DNA from: Lethocerus indicus
Taxonomy: Eukaryota; Arthropoda; Insecta; Hemiptera; Belostomatidae
Assembly: GCA_019843655.1 (NCBI GenBank)
Contig: JACDQD010000003.1
Location: 9,426,925-9,490,924 of the forward strand
Direction: 5' to 3'
DNA: 64,000 nucleotides
The notes under the pieces are model-generated. The model saw only the letters and a list, made by a program, of their open reading frames with translations. It was not told where the DNA came from and did no database searches. Shown one piece after another: positions 32,223 to 45,000 of the stretch. Made by a program: the position numbers and the translations under genes. How positions within the stretch are numbered: the first letter of the stretch is position 1; the number at the start of each line of letters is the position of its first letter.

Positions 32223-33007
32223 CCCTTTGCGGTCGGTGGCTTTTTCGGCCGAGCGAGGATTTTCGCGAAGCTGTCCGGCCCCTTACAGGTACAAATAAAA
32301 TAATCTTAAGGACATTTCTAATTCCCAAAAAAATAATTTGCGCCACCACTTCAATGATTTATGCATAAAGCAGTAGGTCGAGGCGTACTGATCCGCAGGT
32401 TTTCCGCCGGGAATGAAATTTATCGTATTCATTTATGGTATTTCGTCACAAAGTGTACATTCCGATTGATCAAAGGGGTGTGAGGCATCACTGTCATCTT
32501 CAGATTCACTGTCTATTACCCTTAGTTTTCGTTTCCTTACACCCAAGACCACATAATCATCTTCATCACTGCTTTCATATTCATATTAGTCTCTCGATCA
32601 ATGCGATCAATTTCGTCCCGGAGTATTTCGAAACAAAATTCATCTTCGTTAGAACTGATTTCGCTCCTAATATCCATTTTCGTCGGGGTTCGAACAAAAC
32701 CACTTTATACAAGTTTTCCTGGTGCTTCAGCCACGATCGTAGAGTCTCGACTGACTTCGGAGATATTTTCAGAGACACAGCCTTAGAAGAACCTTTTACC
32801 AATTTTATCTTATCTCCTTTAAGATGTGTCATTTCAATACTTCGTACGAAAGAATACAAACAGCTAAGGAACCTTTCCAATGCTGTGTTCCTATCGTTTG
32901 GAGCTAACGTAATCTAACACAAACACCGATTGGCGCCCCTCACTCGCCATCCGACCTGTCGCGCGAAACGCCGCGGTGACTGAGAGCCGCCTTCCGACGC
33001 TAAAGGG
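32223..33007 (-). mobile_element. Putative piggyBac-like non-autonomous element
   Basis: The segment is bounded by inverted ends CCCTTTGCGGTCGG (32223-32236) and, on the minus strand, CCCTTTAGCGTCGG (33007-32994), matching at 11 of 14 positions. Ends starting with CCC and a TTAA target are typical of the piggyBac superfamily: TTAA is present beside the right end (33008-33011) but absent beside the left end. Inside lies a frameshifted acidic open frame on the minus strand. No catalytic DDD core is present, so the element could not move itself. The missing left TTAA keeps the call tentative. Confidence 0.4.
32433..32677 (-). pseudogene. Frameshifted acidic ORF inside the putative transposon
   Basis: From the ATG at 32677 the frame reads MDIRSEISSNEDEFCFEI, then about 13 further residues to DRETN. 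A one-base shift near 32583 connects it to a second frame (YESSDEDDYVV, a basic RKRKLR patch, then DSESEDDSDA and a CTLC pair) that stops at 32433. An acidic, serine-rich N-terminus is common in piggyBac-type transposases, and the position next to the terminal repeat fits. An in-frame stop lies upstream of the ATG. No longer conserved domain follows, so it is the remnant of an internally deleted copy. Overlapping frames on the other strand (up to 160 codons) are its shadows. Confidence 0.4.
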
Positions 33008-33011
33008 TTAA

Positions 33012-36000
33012 TTATCGTTGCGCTGCCGATAGGGGAACGGGGACACGGGTTCGGATTCAACTACTGGCCGAGCCGTTAGGGCCTCTACCGGGTGCTATAC
33101 AACGGCCCGCTCTTGTTTCCGATTGGCGCATATCCAACTCTTACCCAGTTAAATAAACCGGTGGCTGCGCACTCTTTATCCATTACTGTCAATACGGGCC
33201 ATTACCTCGTTTCTGATTTCAATATTACTCGATGTTGTCGAACGCCATTGATTTATAGATGAGGTATACGGGGCGCAGTTGCCACAGAGGCGTTTCACTC
33301 CCAAGTTAAGAGATTACATCTAATACTCAATAGTAGGTCACAACTATTAAAAAACACGGGATCTGCGATGGTTCTGAATCGATTCGCCTGTTCGGTAATG
33401 AGTTAAACATTTATGGGATTCTGTCCATCATTATCGACATTCCGTCAGCATTATGGGTTTCTAGAGTGATTGGAGAAGAATATAGATGGATTCGGGAAAA
33501 CCTCAGACCAGATAATACAGGAAACTATAAACACCAAAGTGTAAATAAATATACATTTTTCAACCTAGGTACAAAAATATATGTAAAACTGAGTTGATAA
33601 ATGTAATTTTACTGTTATCCAATATATCATTGATTATAACGTAGTGAGAACAATGCTAATGTAAATGAAAATTAGTTAAAAATATTACTATGTCCCGCAT
33701 TGCACTATTCATCGGATGGCTAATTAGAGCTCTGTTAATGATGCCTTACAGCCGAGGTGCAGCACGAATTGAATAATATTAATCATCATTTCAATAATAC
33801 ATTTGATTCATTCGAATATTATACTGTTATTGTGTGAATATTCCAATTCATGGCGCATTATATATCATAAGATAACTATTACTCAAATTAATACTTTTCT
33901 TGTTAATTTCCTATTTGACTAGGAAACTGCGAGGGATCCACATTCGTTAGCTTGCCTTCTAGAATGATATAGTGTTTTAGGAAAGCGCCATTATAAATTC
34001 AACGCCGAGCTTCAAGTAGCAAGGCTCCCTCTTCTACCTAGAGGCAAATAAACAAATCGTTAACTTTGAATATTAAAACAGGCATTTATTATGGTCGAAC
34101 AAACCTTTGTCCCAGGAATATATACGGCGGCCTTTAAATTAATTACGCCTCTAGCTTATAAATTTATTGGCCGGTTTCAAATTAATTTCAATTTAGCGCG
34201 AGTCACTTGTTCGATTATTGGAGTTGGGGGGGAAAAGTTGGGTGTTTACTTAGTAAGCGTGACTTTTAACATTTTTGAGCATTTGTAGATACAGCCTAAC
34301 TCTGTGGGTGATCGAGTTATTAACAGGCCTGAATTAAAACTTGGCTTAGATTTGAGTTAAAAGGACAACAAACAAAGAATTAACCTTACCCCAAGAGTAG
34401 TATTTCTAACTGGAAACTTCACATTCGCAGTTATTTTATGACCAATCATTGTGCACATTGAGAGTTGCCTACTCCTCTTTTCTCTAACCGTTCAGAATGT
34501 TGGATGAAGCGTTCGGAAGAAAAGAAAGCAACGAAAAATCTGCGGTAATTAGGCGCCAGAGTCTTTCATTTCTCACAGCGGACCGAATCCAAAAGTCGAG
34601 GCGCATTAAAAATTCAAATCGAAGGTATATTATGCACCGAGGTTCTAAAATAAATGCGTCCCAACTTCACTCGACTCTAGTACCTTTTGATGTCCGGCGA
34701 AAGGAGGAGGATACAATTAAAGCGGAAAGGAATAATAAAAAGTGCAATTTGTAATTGTCAGCCGGTGTCCTGTTAGTCATCGGAACAATGGGGTGGTGTG
34801 TGTGGTTGGTGGGGGGGGTTAGGTCGGGTGGCATTTATTACCGGGCTAGTACAACCCGGCTCAAAACCCCGAGGTGAATAAATTGAAAAATTATCCGCTA
34901 AAGCCTATTTCTTATTAGCATATAATCGAAATTAGCATCCTCCCGTAGCCGAGTGCGCCTTGTAGGGGCCGCCTATGACAGCCCGGTGACGCCGAACTAC
35001 GAAAGGGCCCTGTGTGTTCTTTCCCGTTCCGGGCCGGTTTTTCGCCCGATAGGAAATCGATGAATCTAATTATGCGAGCGCGTGGGACTTAAGAACGGTG
35101 GTGGATTCGGGTTTTCGGACAGGAGGATTTCTTTCAGCCCCCGTCTGGGATATTTGCCTTTCTACCACTCCTAGACAGGCCTACACGCCCACTCTCGATA
35201 ATGGCGGAAGTTGTTAATTCACCGACGATAAGTCTCGAGCCATTAGCATTCCCAATTTTCGTACCAATCGCTTATCGCAGACACTGCCGGAAAGCCGATT
35301 ATAGGCGTGTGTTTGGAACATTTAACGACAGAAATTCGTTTTGTTTATTTAGAGTATTTTTGAGAATTGTTAAGGTTTTGAATATTTTATTATTTTCACG
35401 AAAAATATTGCCTTAAGCGATATGTTAATGTAGGCGACAAATATTGTTTCGGCAAATAAAAATTCTAAAGTGTAAGAAGCTCGTCCGAGCAGTTGATAAA
35501 AATTGATAAACTTGGACATTCACTGATCCTCATTTAACAACTGAATCCCCGAAGGGTGAATAATTAACATTCATTTCGTCTCGCGACTTAATTTATTCCT
35601 TCCGCCCTTTGTCGAAATTTCGTTAGCCCCGGAGTGACAGTTCGGAAGCCGAATAATCGGCCGGCGGGTAAATAACTTGACATATATGTATTTATGCCTG
35701 TTACATAATTGGTATTTATCTGTGGCTTGCACGCAACCGAAAATAACGGGGTCAACTTGCGGGGTGATTGATGGGTTCGGACGCGGAGTCAACAAACCAG
35801 GGGCGTTTTAATTGCCCGCCCAAGCCCGGAATCCGGTCCTTTTCTGGTCCGGGGCGTCGCGAACCGCTGATTTATGGCCAGCTCTTGCGCCAGGCTCCAG
35901 CCCAGTTGCGCAACTTCCTTCACGCCCGGCTACCAGTTCGGCCCCAGAAAGAAAAACTTAAGCCGCAGAAACCGACGTCTTTACAACTGCTAGATGTTTA

Positions 36001-39000
36001 CAATACAGTACCAATGTGGAGGCAGCGTAAATATGAATACTAAAGTGAAGCATCATTTTGTCAGTTTTGTATTAACAGTTTTTGTTATAAGGTACAGTTA
36101 ACACAAAAACCCTTACCACCCTCTACGAAATTTAAGGTTTCTTTTAGCGTACCCTATATATCTTTGTTTCTCATTGTAATGAAAGTGTATCGCGTTAACA
36201 ATAATTGAAACCGACGATGTTTTAGAGTTGGAACATTTGGAAACCATATGCGGGATAAGCGATTGAACAATTTTTCCCCCGCAGTCCAATCCACACGTCA
36301 GGATCAATGGCGGCGGTTGGCGGGTCCCGTGATGGCGGGTGTACCGGTTGTGAACAAGCACGCTATAGAGATTCATTGTCTGTCTTTCAACCTGTCAGCG
36401 ATCGTGAAGTTCTTTCGGGAGCGCTGAGGGAGATATTCGAAACGATGTTGAAACCCTCCTATATTCGTGTCCGATCGTTTTGCTTTTTTTCCCCCCCAAG
36501 AACAATCCGTCCTATTTCTGACGATTGGAATCCTGAACGGTTGTCCGACCTTCGCTAGACCCACAATAATAACCAAACTGAGAAAAAGAAATGAAACCAA
36601 ATCCTCCGACTAGTATAATTGAGTTTCGATGACTCCATCGCTGGGAAAAATTATTTCGAAATTGATCTTAACTTGGAAACTAACTTCTTAAATTTAAAAA
36701 TAGTAACTGTCGTAAAACCCAAGTGAATTAATGATTTATAATTATATGTTTCAGAGATAATGTTCATTACCATATGTTATTATTAGTTAGCAAATAGTGT
36801 CATGTTCATTAAAGCAGAATTGTCAATGAATGTTGTTTCTAGCAGTTTCGTATTACCAGAGAAAATACGGAGTAACGTTAGATGTTTAATTATTCTTTTG
36901 TAATGTATAAGTATATTTTTTAATTTTAATTTTTAATTTTTAAGAAAAAATGAAAATTATTCCAATCGATACGTCGAGGCACACCAGTGACGTAAGAGAT
37001 AGTAAACATAAGATACATATTACTACGTTGTAACTTTCATTTCCTAAGCACTTTGGCACCGGCCGTATGTGCGGCTTTTATTTCTCGAAACGAAGTGACT
37101 TTCATAAGCCGCTGATCTACTTTTTCCCCAAAGACCGCTATTAAGTAATAAATATCGCTAAGCGATAGTAAACAGACCTCCGTTATGCAGCGCCGATTTG
37201 CATACTGGACACCAGTTCATGTAGGATCAGTTTTGCGTTTGAACGGTTTCATTGAATACATGTTGAATCTTGATTTTACGGATTGGTCAATCGTCGAATA
37301 CCAAAGTATATCGAATATTGTGAGAGTTATTACTGCATTTATAACTTGATTAAAATAATTCTGTCCAGGCTACCGGCCCTAAAATGGCAACGTCATAGCC
37401 CACGCGGTTTAAAGTGAAGGGGTTAATTAAGTTATATAAACGAATTGAATGAAAAATATGTGTTTAATAACTTCGGTATTATTACACTTTCAAACTTTTT
37501 CCGATTTTATGTGAATCTTGTATCTCGGTAACACAAGTTACCACGGCCATCGGTCGCTGGACATAATTTAAAATTGAAGATTGACATTTCTTCTCCCTCC
37601 CCCTTCGATGTTTGGTTCTAGACAATCCGTGGTAAAATAGTATATTGGAAACTGGAAAGATTGCAATTCCGCTAAGAGATCCGAAATCGATCGTATCCAT
37701 TTTTGCAGAACCTTCGGCTTTTAAAAGTGCGGAGGAGCATTACTCATAGTAATGCTCCCTGGCGGCTTCGGGCAAAGTGAAATACGTTTTTTGATTAAGT
37801 TGATGGTTAAAATGTCGCGGCAGCTCGCAGGAAGAACGCTGAGAGGGTCGCCGGCCCGCCCACGTTTTCTCGCTTCCGGGTAAGAACCGAGAGGTCGGCC
37901 ATCCACAGGTCGGGGTCAAATGGTATTAAACCCTATTCCATTTCCTATATTTATGACAAGGAATAGTCGACATTTTAAATATGGATGGCCAGTTCACTAT
38001 TCACTTACAACTATGTGGATATTTGATGATCGTGAAGTATTCATCTCTTAGAATTACCACCGGAAATGAGACAGAAAATACATAATATCATAATGCCCTC
38101 TGAATATATCAGTAACTCCCGTTTACAGAATAAATTATGTCTGTTTAATTATAATGAGAATAAAATGTACAAAATTTAATATAATAGTTCTAGCATAGAA
38201 GCGAGTTATTTAAGCAAAGTAACTTTAGTCTTGCGACGATTCTTGTCTTCAACAAGTTCCCATGCTGGGTCACCTCCACGAGGTTGTTATAATAATCACG
38301 TTTAAGCCGTTATACCTTATAACATGTTATATAGCATGTAAAATAATTTCAACAATGTTAACTGGTCGACATCTGCCGTTTTTTTCTTTTAAATTACTCG
38401 AACACAACCGAATGTTCCATTTATTATTCTCACCATTACTCGGAATACCCCGGATGGAAATTAACGTTGGACAAACACTTCAATTTTCATCGCGCCCCGT
38501 GTTACGAATTATTATTTACTATTAAAAGTTCAAATATAATCATACATTTTTATATCTGGTTCCTTCGGCCATAACGAGATTGCCTCTCCGGGTCGTTAAC
38601 TTTAATAATAATGCCCATACCGATAAACGTCCCCGGTTTAATTATAACGGCGATGAGAGGAGGCCTCACCGCTAGCATTCTTCGGACCTAATTTCCTTTA
38701 TAATATAATAAGAAATTATACATTTTGGGAGAAGGGACCCGACATTGAGTTTAATTGGCGACTCTTTAAGTCGAAAATTGTCCCGTCCCAAAATCAGTTT
38801 TTAAATAAAATTTCGTCTTCCAGACCAATTTCCGAGATATACACTATATGGCTGTCGAAAACCTGATTTCTCCAATATAACTCCTTACCCTTAATTATTA
38901 TTATAACAGTTATCTTTGTTAAAGGTTTTCTTGGGAAGAGGTTGACGGCTCTTAGAATGAGTTAAGTGTCGTGTTTTTGACCGGGCTTATCGACTAGCAA

Positions 39001-42000
39001 TTTTAAATTCCGACTGAAATTCGAGTGATCCATTGGGAAGTCCGAGTAATTTTACGAGGACGAACAACAAATATGTGGTCATATGTCAATATATCCAGTT
39101 TTAATATACGTTATCAACAATTAATTTAGTGATATGCGGGGAAACCTTTATCGTTTCTTTGTCTATATCGTTTATTACTTATTTCATCGTGGCTTTTATA
39201 CTATAGATCCATGTGCCAATAAATCTTTATTTAATTCTGTCTAATCTGTAATTATGATTCTGAGAGCTCCCTAACGCCAATTTATTTTCATTGCGGACAC
39301 GAGTTATCGAAATTAATAGATTTTAAGACCGTTAAAATGAGTACCGTTGGGACACCTCCCCTCAGTCATGCTGATGGTGAAGATGAGGGGGGGACGGACT
39401 CCTTCCGAATTACTTAGAGCGAACGAAGCGAGTAGGCGGGTGGTGGGATGATCCCAGAATATAAATTCGTCCGTATGACGGTCGTTAAGATGAGAAGTGA
39501 GCGGCTGGTGGGATCCGACAATAAGATAGGAGAGGAGGAGTCGGTTAGCGATGGGGGAGGAAATGACTACGAGAGCATGAGAAGAGGGGCCGACCCCCAA
39601 CTGAAGTGTCTGGGGACCGGCACTCCTGGAGGTGTACCAAGAACAATACAGAAATTCTATATTATATCGGTGGAGATAACTGGGCGTCATTGATGGAATG
39701 GGGATGCGACGGATGAAATTGGTTGTAAGTAGTGCAGGAATAGTGTGTCGATGGACTCATTGAGGGCCACTGAATTTTGAGAGGAACACTCCACACCAAT
39801 AAATAGTAATAAAATTTAAGACATTTATTTTCAGGTCTCCCTTCACCTTTATAGTGCGAAAACTGTCTGGAACAAATATAATGATGGAAAAGGACAGTAA
39901 CTCGTTATGGTACGGAGGATTCGATCCGGCCGAGATGCTTGTTCCGAAACGGACACAATTATCCATCTTGAATTTCATAAGAAGCGGTATAGCGGAAGTC
40001 CGCTGAAGACGGGGAGAGAAAACGAGATTAAACTGCAGGAGTGGGTTGGTCGGTGCCGAGATGAGGCTCAACGGGCGAGAGAATAGACAAGCTCGGCGGG
40101 GTAACTGCCAGCCAGACAGTTTGATAGATAAGGACATAGAGAGAGAGAGAGAGCTGCGAGCGAGTGTGTATGTGTGTGTGCGTGAGCACGATAGAGTGAG
40201 AAGGTAGAGTAGAAGAGAGAAAGGGAATAAGAGCGAGGGAGGGATGCAATTGGGCGGTGGCTGGGAGTAGGGGGCGCGGCTGTAATTAGCGCGTGTTAAT
40301 CTAATATTCAGGGGCCGTCACTTGTTATAGGAAGAGTTCATAAATCATCCTCCGTTGAGGAAGTGATCACCGAGCCCTCCCCCGCACCGCGCGCACAGTC
40401 CCGGAAACCCAGCCCCATTATTTATTTGCACTAATAATCGTTACGAGGGACCGTTGCTATCAGTTTCTATTTTTGGCCCGAATAATTGAACGCGTTTCGA
40501 TGACTCCGAGGTGTAAAATATTCATGGAGACTAAAATGAGCGTGCAGTAAATTATCCCAGTCCCGGTATTTTCGACGGGAGCGGTTGCTTTCCTGAGGGA
40601 ATCTGTCGAAACATCCGAAAAGTTAAAATGTAAAAATCATCATCATCACTCTCCCCGTTTTCTGCCTCCACTCTCACATTTGGAGCCGTTTCAGTCCCCC
40701 CTAAAATAAACTTATAGGATTTCAATTACCTGTTGGGATTAAGAGATAATTCTGAATATCATCACTCGCTGGTGTGGTCCTACCCTAGACCGGTTTTGGT
40801 TTCTCCCCATCGCCAGTAGCACTCAGCTTACAATGCAGACCTCAGCAGCGACCGGAATGCATATGTGTCTCGCTAATTTATTGACAGGATTCAATTAATG
40901 TTTTATTTTGTTTAACGTTTGTTTAACAAAAACATAAAAGGTTTTATTTAGCTCTGGAATTCAATTAAATTCCTCATTTTATCGAATATTCTCATGCCTC
41001 GTGCTGAATTACGAAAATTGAGATATAAATTGTTTTTCTACTGTTTACATTTTTTGCAATACTGCCAGTGGGGTTTCGGACAGGTTATGACATTATACGA
41101 TTATTTAATTATACAATAAAACAGGTTAATTTTTAACGGACCAAACTTCGATATTTAATATTACATTCATTTAAACAAAAATAAACCTCTCAATTTGCGA
41201 AACTCTCTTGGGCACAACTCGCCGTTATCGATGTTATATTCCAATTCCGTTTGAATTTACGTATTCCTCACTGCTGTACGAATTGTTTATCTTTGAAATT
41301 GACTGGAGATTTTGCTTGCGCAGTCTACCTCGTTCTGTACAAAACATTTGTACTAACAATGGGCAGAGAGAAAAAAAAATTCGCTCATGTTATTGCAATC
41401 AATGCCAGATATGAATTGAAAACAGTGAAGATGCGATCAGAAAATCGCAATGTAAAGAATGGTTAATATAATTCTCCATATTGACTACAAAAGACGGACT
41501 ATTTTTGGTGGATGCAAAACTTCATTTCATTACGTATATTTTTAGTTATGGACATCGTAGCCTCCATTACTTAGAATATTGTAATTTATTCGGAAAGACG
41601 CATAACCTCACCTAAGATGAATGAACGGGTGTTCTGTGTATAAAAATACTGTTACCTTTTGTACGTATGACAAAATTCCGCTTATTTATGCGGAAATAAG
41701 AAGCATTAGTTAGTTGAATATCCGCATACTACTTATCTATTCGTTTAATATTTGATAGAAATATTTTATAATTATTGTTCAACAGAAGCATGTGGTCTGT
41801 TGAAAGGCTGGAAAAACTAGGTAGGGGAGCGGTCCAAGATGCATCGTTCCCTCGCCCTGAGACTGAACCTAATCGGACTCCGGCACTCAAGTGAATGAGA
41901 AAGAGGGAGGCCGCGTTCAAATCCGTTTATTCCCCGGCTAATTGCTCTCGGAGGTAACCGATTGGGCTGCGTACGCAAGTTCGCAACTCGCCCCGAGAGC

Positions 42001-45000
42001 AGTTCGGCCGTGCAGTCCGGCTCTGCCCCGGTCCATCAATCCACCAACGCGGACGGATTTATAGCACTCCTCGGCATTGTAAAATACGGCAGTGGCCAAA
42101 TCAACCGGCGTATAAATATCAGGGGCCCTGCTGTTGGAGGGGTCGGAGCGGCACCTCCTCCAACCGAGGCGGATCCGATTACTTCGCGCTAATCATCCCC
42201 ACGGAGTTGTATTCATTCGCGGATATCTAATCCGGTTGCGAGTTAGAGGGACGGTTTTAGTTTTGGCCCATTCACTTCTTTTGTGCGTTTGAACCAATTT
42301 TTTGACTGGGAGCTTCCCCTTTCGGTGAACGACGCGCAACATCGCCTTTCATCGAATTCATCCTTCGTATTTTAGCCTAGGACCAAATAAGCCGGCGGAG
42401 GCAGAATAAGGCGCCTGAACACTTATCCTACTTACTAGTTGCTGGACGGGCTAATTAGCATTCACTTCGCTTTTATTATATTCGCCTCGACGATTTACAC
42501 TACCGGGTGTTTCGTTAGATAACAAAGTCATTTGGGACTCTGTTCTAGTTTTGCGTATTGATGACACGTGACAGAACGAGCCAAAGACGAAGAAGTTAAA
42601 ATTAGTTCACTTAGGATTGAATTAAAATGGGGCAGAGTACCATCTGTACCATGAGTACAGGGGAATTATCCCAAACGTAGTCAACAATGTTTAGGTTCTG
42701 GACTATATTAGCTTTGACGAAATAGTTGCTCTCATATCGGGCCTTCATTAATTCCGTTTTCGTACACCAAAGAAAGCCTCAGGACATAATTTCAAGGCGT
42801 AAAGGCCAACTAATTTATTGGAAACACTCAACGCATGTTACCGGTTTTTTTTTTTGTCAAGAAAGTGTCACCGTAATTTGTTGTTTGGACTTCTACTGAC
42901 AGTTTCTTTTCTAACGGCAGGAAGCACTAAGGGGGTGGGGCGGTTAGTGGGGTAGGTAGTAGTGACTACACACAACAAATGTCCGCCTCCACGAGGGTGA
43001 GCCACAAAAAAAGTGTGAGAAACCTAGGGCCCAACTCTGCTCTCATTAGCCTCCCTAATTCCCTTATCTATATAACAGAATATTATATAGAATTTTCGGT
43101 GTATCATGAATCAAATACAGACTTATTAAATTTTATTTTATCTATCGTTCAAATCGGCATATTAACAATGTTCTAATTATTATCGATATTTTCTCTACCA
43201 TAGGGAAAATATTATATCATTTCAAGAAAATTTCTACGATATACTTTAGAATTATGTTATTTGTACAAATGTAACTGGATCTAATTATTTGAATAAAAGA
43301 CTAAAAGCTATAAACTAATTCTTACTTAATGCTCTAATGTTTTTTCAAGAAAATGACATCGATATAGGTATTTAAAGTTGGTCCAAAGCAAAATAAGTTT
43401 CAGACATGCAAGTTATTGCAATAGAACTGTAATAGTGGTTATAAACGGCGGCAAGTGCTGGAACTAAAGTGCGGGCTGGGGATGAATGGGGTGGGCGTGG
43501 GTGATGGCCGGGGGCCTCCTCCTAATCGCCGTTAATTTCCATAATTTGACGCCGGGGCAATATCGATTTCGTGGAATCTATAATCGGTCGGGACCTGACT
43601 CTAATTGGTGGTTGACGATGGCACTGTGACTAGCAGCACGAATATTCTCAAACTGCCTGCTATCACTTTATTCTTTCGCTCTGTTAATTAGCCCCGGTGT
43701 GGGTAATTTAAACTAGAAAACTCAGTTTCTTAGTTTATAACTTAAGATAGATTAAGATTAAAAGTTAAGATTAACATCTTAACTAGTTGATAATATTCCT
43801 CCAATTCTTTATTAAAATTCTGAAACTAACTTTCGCAATAACTCAAATTCTCTTGAAAATTGCAGTGGAGGGAAAATGAAATTTCAGAATTCAGAAATAA
43901 ATTTTAAAAAATTGTATTTCTTAAAAATAATCGAGGTTAATTATATTTGTTTGAGAATAAAGAAACGGAAGTTCCCTTTTCACGAGGTCGGAATTTTCAT
44001 TGCGTATAGAGTCGGCCTTAATTTTAATTGAAGCTGCTTCAGAGTTAATTCCAGAGAGGGCTTCTAGCCGAGCTCATCTTGTACACGGCTCGTATATCGC
44101 CTGTTAATTGGATTCTATATCTATTTAAACTAGGAACTCTCTAGCCGTCCGACGAAAGCTAAGAGACAGGATTCTCAAATGCGCAGTGAGTGAGTAGTGT
44201 AAATATTGTTTCCCGAACAGAAAGCTGCCCTCAACCGAAAAAATGGGAACGGTTTTTTCCCACTATCTTCGGACAAGTGGCGATAATAAAAAAATAATCA
44301 ATAGTCCACTATAGCTTATAGGTTTTAATTGAGAATTAATTTTGTTAGACACAGCAACCCAAAAGGTGTTTTGTTTCCTGCAATAAAAGTATAAATAATC
44401 GGGGATTATTTTCAGGCATTTTATAGCGCATACCATCGGTCTGTATTACTCAATGGGGGGAACGGGACCAGGAAAAACGGTATTGACTCCTTAATCCTAG
44501 CATATCTTATCTGGGGGCTGTCTGCTCGCCCTTCCCAAGCTGTCAACGGAGAAAAAAAAATTTAACAAACAGACTTCACAGGCTACCGCAATCGTTAATT
44601 ATGACCCTACAATGTACACCATTCCCGTAAGACCTTGTTGGCTGTGCCTGGGGGGTGCCCGCCCAGATAATAATAAAGATTATTATGTTTGATGGCTCCT
44701 GTTCATACAATATGGGTACCTATATCCCAGGACGAAGGAATAATTCGCTTCAGATATTCAATTTTAAAAACCACTCGCCAAGCAGTATCGTGAGAAAAAC
44801 TTTCACAGAAGCCACACAAGTCGGCAGAATTACAGACTTTATTAGACTTAATTAGACTTTAATTCGTTGGAAAATAATTTTGGTTTTTGCATAAGGCACA
44901 GGAATAATTCAGCTCATTGTCCATCCACGACACAGACGAGCAATTATCAATGTCTCTCGGTTATTGTTGCAGCCGGTACACATAATAAATACAATACAAT

